Assembly: GCA_903931645.1 (NCBI GenBank) | Contig: CAIZDF010000660.1 | Location: forward strand, 1 to 7,994 | Length of the DNA stretch: 7,994 bases | Direction: 5' to 3' | Source: an uncultured Tolumonas sp. | GTDB lineage: Bacteria; Pseudomonadota; Gammaproteobacteria; Enterobacterales; Aeromonadaceae | In this document: in pieces, positions 1 through 5,095 of the stretch | Numbering within the stretch: position 1 is the stretch's first letter | Layout: the number at the start of each line of letters is the position of its first letter | The notes under the pieces: model-generated | What the model was told of the DNA's origin: nothing | Database searches by the model: none | The model's input: only the letters and a program-made list of their open reading frames with translations | Translations under genes and position numbers: made by a program

Positions 1-1
1 C

Positions 2-229
2 TCAAATGCCGAAGTTGATAAGCTGATTGCTCAATCGAATGCGGAAGTGGACGTTGCAAAACGTACCGCTATGCTGCAACAGATTGAAAAACTGTTAATG
101 AAAGATGCAGCTTATCTGCCTCTGGAATGGCAGAACCTGTCTTGGGCTGCCAAAACCAAGCTGGATATCAAACCAATCGTTAATGGTCTGGATTTCCCAT
201 ACTACGGCGATCTGAAAGTTAAAGAGTAA
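2..229 (+). CDS. ABC transporter substrate-binding protein, family 5 (SBP_bac_5), C-terminal fragment
   Basis: The open frame runs in from the left edge of the window and stops at TAA 227-229, giving the last 75 residues of a longer protein. The fragment has the usual end of a family 5 extracellular solute-binding protein: a helix with the pattern LLMKDAAYLPLEW, then a short segment ending near the C-terminus in DFPYYGDLKV. Family 5 proteins are periplasmic receptors of about 500-600 residues that deliver peptides, nickel or some oligosaccharides to Dpp/Opp-type permeases. The two permease genes just downstream on the same strand agree with this. The signal peptide and most of the ligand pocket are outside the window, so the substrate cannot be inferred. 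A GTG at 47 is an internal valine codon, not the start. Assignment to the family is fairly secure; any specific name would be a guess. Confidence 0.85.
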   Translation, partial: SNAEVDKLIAQSNAEVDVAKRTAMLQQIEKLLMKDAAYLPLEWQNLSWAAKTKLDIKPIVNGLDFPYYGDLKVKE

Positions 230-239
230 TTGTGATTAA

Positions 240-277
240 AGGGCGGCATCATTGATGCTGCCCTCGATCCGTTTTTT
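240..277 (+). terminator. Intercistronic hairpin with T-run between the binding protein and permease genes
   Basis: Bases 240-250 (AGGGCGGCATC) pair with 254-264 (GATGCTGCCCT) to form an 11-bp stem with one G-U pair and a 3-nt loop. A run of six T lies at 272-277, seven bases beyond the stem. It sits 10 bases after the binding protein stop and 36 bases before the dppB-like start, with all genes on one strand. The gap between stem and T-run is longer than in a classical terminator, so partial termination or mRNA 3'-end protection is the likelier role. Such elements are known in binding-protein operons, where they allow the receptor to be made in excess over the membrane subunits. The structure is seen directly; its function is inferred. 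Confidence 0.6.
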
Positions 278-300
278 ATTAAGATGCAGGATCTTCGTGC

Positions 301-1278
301 ATGCTGACTTTTTTGTTTAAACGTTTGGCGCAAGCCATCGTAGTAATGTTTGTGATCAGTCTGGTAGCGTTTGCTATTCAGGATAATTTAGGCGATCCGT
401 TGCGCGAAATGGTCGGACAGGGTGTGTCTGAAGCGCAGCGTGAAGTATTGCGTAGTCAGCTGGGGTTGAATGATCCCTTTATGATTAAGTATTCCCGTTT
501 CCTGACTCATGCCATGCACGGCGATTGGGGAACTTCATTTATTTTTAAAAAGCCGGCTCTGGATATCATCATGAGTAAGCTGGTAGCAACCCTGGAGCTG
601 GTGTTCGCGGCAACCTGCTGGATCATCTTGTTGTCGATCCCTTTAGGCGTCTATTGCGCCATTCGTCCACGCGGGTTGGGCAGTAAACTTATTATGGGAA
701 TTAGCACCATCGGTATTTCTGTGCCGGTGTTCCTGACCGCTATTTTGCTCATGTACATTTTTTCCATCCAACTGGGCTGGTTGCCTTCGTATGGCCGTGG
801 TGAAACCGTGAATGTACTGGGCTGGCAATCCGGCTTGTTTACCATTGATGGCTTAAAGCACCTGCTGCTGCCATCGATTGCACTGTCGTCCATCATGCTG
901 CCGCTATTTATTCGTCTGGTGCGTTCGGAAATGCTGGAAGCACTGAGTGCCGAGTACGTTAAATTTGCGTGGGCGAAAGGCTTAGATAAAAACAAAGTCT
1001 GGTTCCGTCATGCTCTGAAAAATACCATGCTGCCACTGATCACGGTGGGTGGTGTGCAAATCGGTTCGATGGTGGCTTACACCATTTTGACAGAAACGGT
1101 ATTCCAATGGCCGGGTACTGGCTTTCTGTTTCTGGAAGCGATTACGCGTGTTGATACGCCACTGATCACTGCTTACGTTATCTTCGTGGGCCTAGTGTTT
1201 GTGGTCACTAATACCTTGGTCGATCTGCTGTATGGCTTGATCAACCCAACAGTCAAACTGACGTCCAAGGGAGGCTAA
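301..1278 (+). CDS. Dpp/Opp-type ABC transporter permease, DppB-like
   Basis: A 325-residue inner membrane protein, a normal length for DppB/OppB-type permeases. It forms the translocation channel together with the second permease encoded directly downstream. The N-terminus (FLFKRLAQAIVVMFVISL) is the typical first membrane helix of this family. It is followed by a periplasmic stretch at about 28-90 containing LRSQLGLNDP and GDWGTS, and then by five further hydrophobic segments (about 95-120, 130-158, 186-206, 243-268 and 286-312). The cytoplasmic EAA loop that docks on the ATPase is visible at about 218-241 (EYVKFAWAKGL...RHALKN), with the conserved glycine at 227. The ATG at 301 has only a weak ribosome site (GCAGGA, 286-291). 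Substrate is unknown; family-level peptide or related solute uptake is the safe statement. Confidence 0.92.
   Translation: MLTFLFKRLAQAIVVMFVISLVAFAIQDNLGDPLREMVGQGVSEAQREVLRSQLGLNDPFMIKYSRFLTHAMHGDWGTSFIFKKPALDIIMSKLVATLELVFAATCWIILLSIPLGVYCAIRPRGLGSKLIMGISTIGISVPVFLTAILLMYIFSIQLGWLPSYGRGETVNVLGWQSGLFTIDGLKHLLLPSIALSSIMLPLFIRLVRSEMLEALSAEYVKFAWAKGLDKNKVWFRHALKNTMLPLITVGGVQIGSMVAYTILTETVFQWPGTGFLFLEAITRVDTPLITAYVIFVGLVFVVTNTLVDLLYGLINPTVKLTSKGG
1267..1274 (+). promoter_or_regulatory. Strong ribosome binding site for the second permease
   Basis: AAGGGAGG lies inside the last codons of the dppB-like gene and ends five bases before the ATG at 1280. The first permease stops at 1278, one base before that ATG, so the two membrane subunits are probably translationally coupled and made in equal amounts. 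This site fixes the start of the downstream gene. Confidence 0.75.
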
Positions 1279-1279
1279 G

Positions 1280-2215
1280 ATGTCACAACAAGCAACAATG
1301 AGTCGTTGGCAGCGTTTCCGTCAGTCAGATCTGGTTTACTACTTTCTGAAAGACAAAGTCGCCATCTTCTGTTTTCTGATTTTTATCTGCTACGTGGTGC
1401 TGGCAACATTAGCCCCATGGTTGGCGCCGCATAATCCGTATGATCCGTCTACCTATGACATTATGGATGCTGAAACACCACCATCATGGCTGGAAGGTGG
1501 GAATGCTAACTTCTGGTTAGGCACGGATAACCAAGGCCGCGATATTCTGAGTACCATTCTGTATGGTTCCCGAATTTCACTGGTTATTGGTTTGTTTGCG
1601 GTTGCATTGCAATTAGCGATTGGGGTTGTTGTCGGTTTGGTTGCCGGTTATGTGGGTGGCCGTATTGATAACTTACTGATGCGTTTGGCGGATATTCAAT
1701 TATCGTTTTCCACTATGATGGTGGCGATCATCGTATCTGCCATTTTTCAGGCGACTTTGGGCGGCGATTTCTATTCGAAATATGCCATTCTGATGTTGGT
1801 GTTGATTATCGGTATTTCCGAATGGCCACAATATGCGCGTACTGTTCGAGCATCTGTGCTGGCTGAGAAGAAAAAAGAGTATGTTGAAGCAGCACGCGTG
1901 ATGGGCTTTAAAGCGCCACGTATCATGTTCCGTCATATTCTGCCGAACTGCTTATCACCGATTTTGGTTATCTCTACCGTGCAGGTTGCCAATGCCATTA
2001 TGGCGGAAGCGGCTCTGTCATTCTTAGGGTTGGGGATGCCAGTTGATAAGCCATCGCTCGGTTCGCTGATCAGCATAGGTTTTAACTACATCTTCTCCGG
2101 TTCATGGTGGATCACGGCATTCCCTGGTATCTGTCTGGTGCTGTTAGTGCTGGTGATCAATCTGCTGGGTGACTGGTTACGTGATTTGTTTAATCCGAAG
2201 ATTTATAAAGATTAA
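1280..2215 (+). CDS. Dpp/Opp-type ABC transporter permease, DppC-like
   Basis: A 311-residue inner membrane protein, the usual partner of a DppB-type permease. It has a first membrane helix at about 28-48, then a periplasmic segment with APHNPYDP and the family signature LGTDNQGRDILSTILYGSR at about 80-98. Further hydrophobic segments lie at about 100-124, 145-160, 168-182, 226-250 and 277-297. The EAA loop for the ATPase is at about 200-223 (EYVEAARVMGF...RHILPN), followed by ALSFLGLG (245-252) and the C-terminal GDWLRD motif (297-302), both typical of DppC/OppC. The gene follows the first permease by one base and has a strong ribosome site. The operon ends here at a terminator, without the two ATPase genes that often follow. 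Substrate not deducible. Confidence 0.92.
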   Translation: MSQQATMSRWQRFRQSDLVYYFLKDKVAIFCFLIFICYVVLATLAPWLAPHNPYDPSTYDIMDAETPPSWLEGGNANFWLGTDNQGRDILSTILYGSRISLVIGLFAVALQLAIGVVVGLVAGYVGGRIDNLLMRLADIQLSFSTMMVAIIVSAIFQATLGGDFYSKYAILMLVLIIGISEWPQYARTVRASVLAEKKKEYVEAARVMGFKAPRIMFRHILPNCLSPILVISTVQVANAIMAEAALSFLGLGMPVDKPSLGSLISIGFNYIFSGSWWITAFPGICLVLLVLVINLLGDWLRDLFNPKIYKD

Positions 2216-2235
2216 TCAGACACATTCAGTCAATA

Positions 2236-2265
2236 AAAAAGGGAAGCAACTATGCGTCCCTTTTT
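2236..2265. terminator. Rho-independent terminator, probably bidirectional
   Basis: AAAAAGGGA (2236-2244) pairs with TCCCTTTTT (2257-2265). Inside is an A-G mismatch, then GCA/TGC pairs closing an ACTA loop. It lies 20 bases after the DppC-like stop on the plus strand and 20 bases past the end of the minus-strand gene at 2286. The A-run on the left arm becomes a T-run on the minus strand, so it can end transcription from both converging sides. Confidence 0.85.
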
Positions 2266-2285
2266 CTTCCTTGATATTCGAGCCA

Positions 2286-3092
2286 TTACGCGATGATAGA
2301 GCCTTCATCATCGTGCTTATCGGTCGGTAATTGGCTAATGCTTTGCATGGCAAAGCGTAAATACATCACTTCTAATACCATGAATAACACGCCGGCAAAG
2401 GGTAGTGGTAAGCCCAAACTGCCCAGCAGCATATCAATGATAATGGCGGGCGTTAGTGCGACTGAGCTGACCCGTACCAATGACGGATAACGCATTCTGA
2501 CACCTTGTTTTTTTGCCAACCAGCCGGCCAGTAAGGCATAGACCATTGCTTGTGTAATCCGCCATGACCAAGCGAAAGTGACCAGAATCAAGTAGGTAAA
2601 TGGCAGCACAAATTTACTGGTGGTTGCCAGAAATTTCTCAATCAACGAACGATCAATGGTCATATCGGGAAAGGTTGAAAAATCAAATGAGCGGGTTTCA
2701 ATATCACTTTTACGGATATACAGACGGTCAGCAGTAATCAATACCGGGGCCGAGGTTTGTTCCAAATCGGTAATTTTACCGCTGGTATCTACCACAATAA
2801 ACGGATCTGTCGTGCCTTTCTCATTGATGATGTAAGGGCGATCTTCCGGTGTTGAGGCGGTGCCATCCTGAATGGTGAGTTCGGGTAATTCGTCCAGATA
2901 CAATGGCAGGTCGTTTTCAATAAAGGAGAGATAACCGGCCCGGATTTCCATCGTAACTGGCAGGACGACCAGAGCGGAGAGGATCAACAGATATAACGAT
3001 CCAATGCCTTGCCACTGTCTGGCAACGGATTGGTATAACTGCCGGGAAAAAAATGATAGCCAGACAGCCTGCCACCATGTGAATTTACGCAT
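2286..3092 (-). CDS. DUF1189-like multi-pass membrane protein of unknown function
   Basis: A 268-residue protein with the layout I associate with the DUF1189 family. A basic, aromatic N-terminus contains FSRQLYQSVARQWQGIG and is followed by one membrane helix at about 29-48. Next comes a soluble stretch of about 110 residues (50-157) containing LTIQDG, PYIINEKG and FIVVDTSGKITDL. A hydrophobic C-terminal part has about four segments (160-178, 180-194, 208-227, 229-248), and the tail is charged. The soluble domain probably faces the periplasm. No catalytic motif is visible. The start is well placed, with AGGAG nine bases upstream of the ATG. The gene stands alone, divergent from the AEC transporter gene and converging on the permease operon. 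The family call rests on recalled similarity, mainly the VDTSGKIT segment; the function is unknown. Confidence 0.75.
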   Translation of the reverse strand: MRKFTWWQAVWLSFFSRQLYQSVARQWQGIGSLYLLILSALVVLPVTMEIRAGYLSFIENDLPLYLDELPELTIQDGTASTPEDRPYIINEKGTTDPFIVVDTSGKITDLEQTSAPVLITADRLYIRKSDIETRSFDFSTFPDMTIDRSLIEKFLATTSKFVLPFTYLILVTFAWSWRITQAMVYALLAGWLAKKQGVRMRYPSLVRVSSVALTPAIIIDMLLGSLGLPLPFAGVLFMVLEVMYLRFAMQSISQLPTDKHDDEGSIIA

Positions 3093-3101
3093 GACCCGAA
3101 A

Positions 3102-3106
3102 CTCCT
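3102..3106 (-). promoter_or_regulatory. Ribosome binding site of the DUF1189-like gene
   Basis: On the minus strand AGGAG is followed by nine bases and then the ATG at 3092-3090. It supports the chosen start and the reality of this otherwise anonymous gene. Confidence 0.7.
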
Positions 3107-3130
3107 GCGGTTCAAGTGAGTTTATATATT

Positions 3131-3161
3131 TTGGCTAGCATATCAGTTTGTCCGGTATAAA
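3131..3161 (+). promoter_or_regulatory. Possible promoter for the AEC transporter gene
   Basis: TATAAA at 3156-3161 matches the -10 consensus at five of six positions. TTGGCT at 3131-3136 is a poor -35 at a 19-base spacing. The predicted transcript would start near 3168, inside the palindrome at 3167-3178, which fits a repressible promoter. A second, weaker option is TTGAAA at 3202-3207 as a -35. Without start-site data this is tentative. Confidence 0.3.
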
Positions 3162-3166
3162 TCAGG

Positions 3167-3178
3167 CGTGGTACCACG
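3167..3178. promoter_or_regulatory. 12-bp perfect palindrome, candidate operator in the divergent intergenic region
   Basis: CGTGGTACCACG is a perfect inverted repeat with no spacer. It lies between the divergent DUF1189-like and AEC transporter genes, six bases after a TATAAA box. The inner TGGTACCA resembles half-sites of several dimeric repressors, but I cannot assign a family. It has no T-run, so it is not a terminator. Confidence 0.4.
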
Positions 3179-3277
3179 TTCGGATATTCGATGGATTTCG
3201 TTTGAAAGTTAATATGGCGCAATATTTGTGATATGGCTCATGTTAGACTTTGCCTCCCGTTTTTCGGTGGTGGTGCT

Positions 3278-4213
3278 ATGTCCGCTTTATTACATCAAAT
3301 CTATCTCTCAACACCTTTGTTTATACTGGTGTTTATTGGCTATGGCGTGATGCGCTGGGCGCAGTGGCCTAAAGTGATGTCGGAGTCATTATCCCGTTTT
3401 GTCTTTTCACTTGCCTTGCCGGCGATGCTGTTCCATCTGATGAGTGATTTCTCCAAATTACCCCCGGTTGATGCTCGTCTGTTGATCGCTTTTTTTGGTG
3501 GCTGTTTTATTGTTTTTATCTTGGGCCGTTTCATGGCTTGGAAACTATTTAAGCTGGACGGTGTCTCGCAGTCGGTATTTGCTTTGGGCGGAATTTTTTC
3601 CAACAACTCGATGTTGGGTTTGCCGCTGGCAAAAATGATGCTGGGTGATGCCGCGTTACCATCGGTTGCATTGGTGTTAGTGTTTAATTCGCTGATCTTA
3701 TGGACGCTGGTCACTGTCTCTGTAGAGCTGGCTAAACATGGTAGTTTTTCATTTCGCGGTTTTTTCCATACCGTGAAAAGTGTGCTGAAAAACCCGATTG
3801 TATTCGGTATTTTAACGGGTACAGCGTGGGGGTTAACCGGGTGGAAATTACCATTACTGATTGATAATACCGTTGGCATGATCAGTGGTGCAGCGGCACC
3901 CATGGCCTTGTTGTCGTTAGGTATGGGATTAGCAGAATATGGGATCGGCGGCAATTGGGGGCAATCGATCAGTATCTGTGTACTGAAACTGATTGGACAT
4001 CCATTGGCGGCGTGGGGAATTGCCCGGTTGATTGGTTTGCCGAGCATGGAGACGCAGGCTATTGTTTTGTTAGCTTCTATCGCAACGGGTGTGAATGTCT
4101 ATTTGATGGCGCGACAGTTCAAAACCATGGAAGGGGTCATGGCGACGAGTCTGTTAGTTTCGACCGTGCTGGCGGCGGTGACAACCCCGTTGTGTGTGGT
4201 GCTCGCAGGGTAA
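3278..4213 (+). CDS. AEC (auxin efflux carrier) family transporter
   Basis: An inner membrane transporter of 311 residues from the chosen ATG, normal for bacterial AEC proteins (about 300-320). It has about ten hydrophobic segments and many family features in order. These are SRFVFSLALPAMLF near residue 39, GGIFSNNSMLGLPL near 104, KNPIVFGILTG near 170, AAPMALLSLGMGLAEYG near 205, LKLIGHPLAAW near 234, and ATGVNVYLMARQF in the penultimate part. The longer reading from ATG 3233 adds 15 residues (MAHVRLCLPFF...) unlike a family N-terminus, and no ribosome site precedes it, so the ATG at 3278 is preferred. That start has only a GGTGG stretch upstream, so the choice is not certain. Bacterial AEC members have been linked to export or uptake of organic anions such as malonate and malate; nothing here fixes the substrate. 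The gene is monocistronic. Confidence 0.9.
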   Translation: MSALLHQIYLSTPLFILVFIGYGVMRWAQWPKVMSESLSRFVFSLALPAMLFHLMSDFSKLPPVDARLLIAFFGGCFIVFILGRFMAWKLFKLDGVSQSVFALGGIFSNNSMLGLPLAKMMLGDAALPSVALVLVFNSLILWTLVTVSVELAKHGSFSFRGFFHTVKSVLKNPIVFGILTGTAWGLTGWKLPLLIDNTVGMISGAAAPMALLSLGMGLAEYGIGGNWGQSISICVLKLIGHPLAAWGIARLIGLPSMETQAIVLLASIATGVNVYLMARQFKTMEGVMATSLLVSTVLAAVTTPLCVVLAG

Positions 4214-4219
4214 ATATTC

Positions 4220-4240
4220 AGCCAGCATCTGCTGGCTTTT
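4220..4240 (+). terminator. Rho-independent terminator after the AEC transporter gene
   Basis: AGCCAGCA (4220-4227) and TGCTGGCT (4230-4237) form a perfect inverted repeat. Physically this is seven pairs closing an ATCT loop, followed by TTTTATTATATT. It begins seven bases after the AEC stop and separates that gene from the arsenic pair. Confidence 0.85.
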
Positions 4241-4245
4241 ATTAT

Positions 4246-4274
4246 ATTGATAATTTCAATTACTCTTGTAATAT
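4246..4274 (+). promoter_or_regulatory. Candidate arsR promoter with two overlapping dyads (autoregulatory operator)
   Basis: Two inverted repeats sit directly before arsR: ATTGA-TAATT-TCAAT at 4246-4260 and ATTAC-TCTT-GTAAT at 4259-4272. TTGATA (4248-4253) is a good -35; TAATAT (4269-4274) is a fair -10 at a short 15-base spacing. GATAAT (4249-4254) is an alternative -10. ArsR proteins normally bind AT-rich dyads over their own promoter, so one or both repeats may be the operator. Boundaries and the choice between boxes are inferred. Confidence 0.4.
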
Positions 4275-4280
4275 CGAAGC

Positions 4281-4589
4281 ATGAAAAAAGAATCTGCAAC
4301 ACTCATTTTTGAATCATTAGCATCCGGCATCCGACAGGATATTTACCGTTTGCTGGTGAAGTGTGGTCCAGACGGGATGGTGGCCGGGCAAATCGCCACT
4401 TCACTCGGTTTACCACCGAATAATCTGTCATTCCATTTGAAAGCCATGGCGCATGCTGGTTTGTTGTCAGTCGTGCAAGAAGGTCGATTTCAGCGTTATC
4501 GCGCGAATGTCCCGCTGATGCTGGAGCTGATAGATTACCTAACTGCCGAGTGTTGTGGTGGACATCCGGAACAATGTATTCCTCGTTAA
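4281..4589 (+). CDS. arsR: ArsR/SmtB-family metalloregulator, probable arsenite-responsive repressor
   Basis: A 102-residue winged-helix protein, a typical length for the family. It should bind as a dimer to the promoter in front of it and release DNA on binding As(III). The helix-turn-helix is at about 33-62, with AGQIATSLGLPPNNLSFHLK leading into the recognition helix, then AHAGLLSVVQEGR and the wing FQRYRAN. The C-terminal helix ends in ECCGGHPEQC, with Cys91, Cys92 and Cys99. The E. coli-type CxC pair in the recognition helix is absent (PNNLSFHL there), so sensing most likely uses the C-terminal cysteines, as in Acidithiobacillus ferrooxidans ArsR. Cys28 is the only other cysteine. No clear ribosome site precedes the ATG. 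The arsenate reductase gene 22 bases downstream supports an arsenic role; Sb(III) sensing is also possible. Confidence 0.9.
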   Translation: MKKESATLIFESLASGIRQDIYRLLVKCGPDGMVAGQIATSLGLPPNNLSFHLKAMAHAGLLSVVQEGRFQRYRANVPLMLELIDYLTAECCGGHPEQCIPR

Positions 4590-4611
4590 TGCTCATGAAA
4601 GGGAAATAACC

Positions 4612-5037
4612 ATGTCTGAAGTGACTATTTACCACAATCCGAAGTGCGGTACATCGCGTAACACGCTGGAAATGATCCGTAATGCCGGTATCGAACCGAA
4701 TGTGATCTTGTATCTGGAAACACCACCGACTCGCGAGACATTGGTTAAACTGATCGCTGATATGGGCATCAGCGTGCGTGAAGTGTTGCGGAAGAAATGT
4801 GACCCCTACGTTGAGCTGGGTTTAGATGATGCTAAATGGTCAGATGAACAGCTGATCGATTTCATGATGCAGCATCCGATCCTGATCAATCGCCCGATTG
4901 TCGTGACTGAGTTAGGTACGAAGCTGTGCCGTCCATCTGAAGAGGTGCTGGATATTCTGCCACAAGCACAACAAGGTGCGTTCACCAAAGAAGATGGTGA
5001 AAAAGTAGTGGATGCAGAAGGTAAGCGCTTGCTCTGA
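4612..5037 (+). CDS. arsC: Arsenate reductase (glutaredoxin), ArsC
   Basis: A cytoplasmic enzyme that reduces arsenate to arsenite with glutathione and glutaredoxin (EC 1.20.4.1). The 141 residues from ATG 4612 equal the length of plasmid R773 ArsC, which this sequence closely resembles as I recall it. The active-site loop reads YHNPKCGTSRNT, with His8 and the catalytic Cys12. The three arginines needed in R773 ArsC are present at the same numbers: Arg60 (REVLR), Arg94 (LINRPIVVT) and Arg107 (LCRPSE). The C-terminus GAFTKEDGEKVVD is also characteristic. The frame is open back to a GTG at 4555 inside arsR, but the family start and an AAAGGGA ribosome site eight bases upstream favour 4612. The gene is probably cotranscribed with arsR. 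Product arsenite needs an exporter not found in this window. Confidence 0.96.
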   Translation: MSEVTIYHNPKCGTSRNTLEMIRNAGIEPNVILYLETPPTRETLVKLIADMGISVREVLRKKCDPYVELGLDDAKWSDEQLIDFMMQHPILINRPIVVTELGTKLCRPSEEVLDILPQAQQGAFTKEDGEKVVDAEGKRLL

Positions 5038-5044
5038 TATTCAT

Positions 5045-5076
5045 AAATAAAGGCTCCTATGAGGAGCCTTTATTTT
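5045..5076. terminator. Strong bidirectional rho-independent terminator
   Basis: AAATAAAGGCTCCT (5045-5058) and AGGAGCCTTTATTT (5062-5075) form a perfect 14-bp stem with a 3-nt ATG loop, followed by TATT on the plus strand. It starts seven bases after the arsC stop and ends 20 bases before the dxs stop at 5096, so it serves both converging transcripts. T-rich arms occur on either strand. Confidence 0.92.
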
Positions 5077-5095
5077 ATTGCGGAAACGTAATTCT

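Noticed and set aside
2236..2265. Possible small RNA or repeat element between the converging genes
   Set aside because: The short A-rich/T-rich hairpin is fully explained as a bidirectional terminator.
3340..4047. A 235-codon open frame on the minus strand opposite the AEC transporter gene
   Set aside because: Its protein is low in family-like features and rich in Pro, Asn and Ser, as expected from antisense reading. The plus strand encodes a clear AEC transporter across the whole stretch.
3955..4284. A 109-codon plus-strand frame across the AEC 3' end and the intergenic region
   Set aside because: It is out of frame with the transporter, runs through the terminator and has no recognisable domain.
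4555..4611. N-terminal extension of ArsC from a GTG at 4555
   Set aside because: The ATG at 4612 gives the exact 141-residue family length and catalytic numbering and has a ribosome site; the extension would overlap arsR.
4303..4635. A 110-codon minus-strand frame opposite arsR
   Set aside because: It is antisense to the well-supported arsR and the arsC start, and shows no motif or ribosome site.
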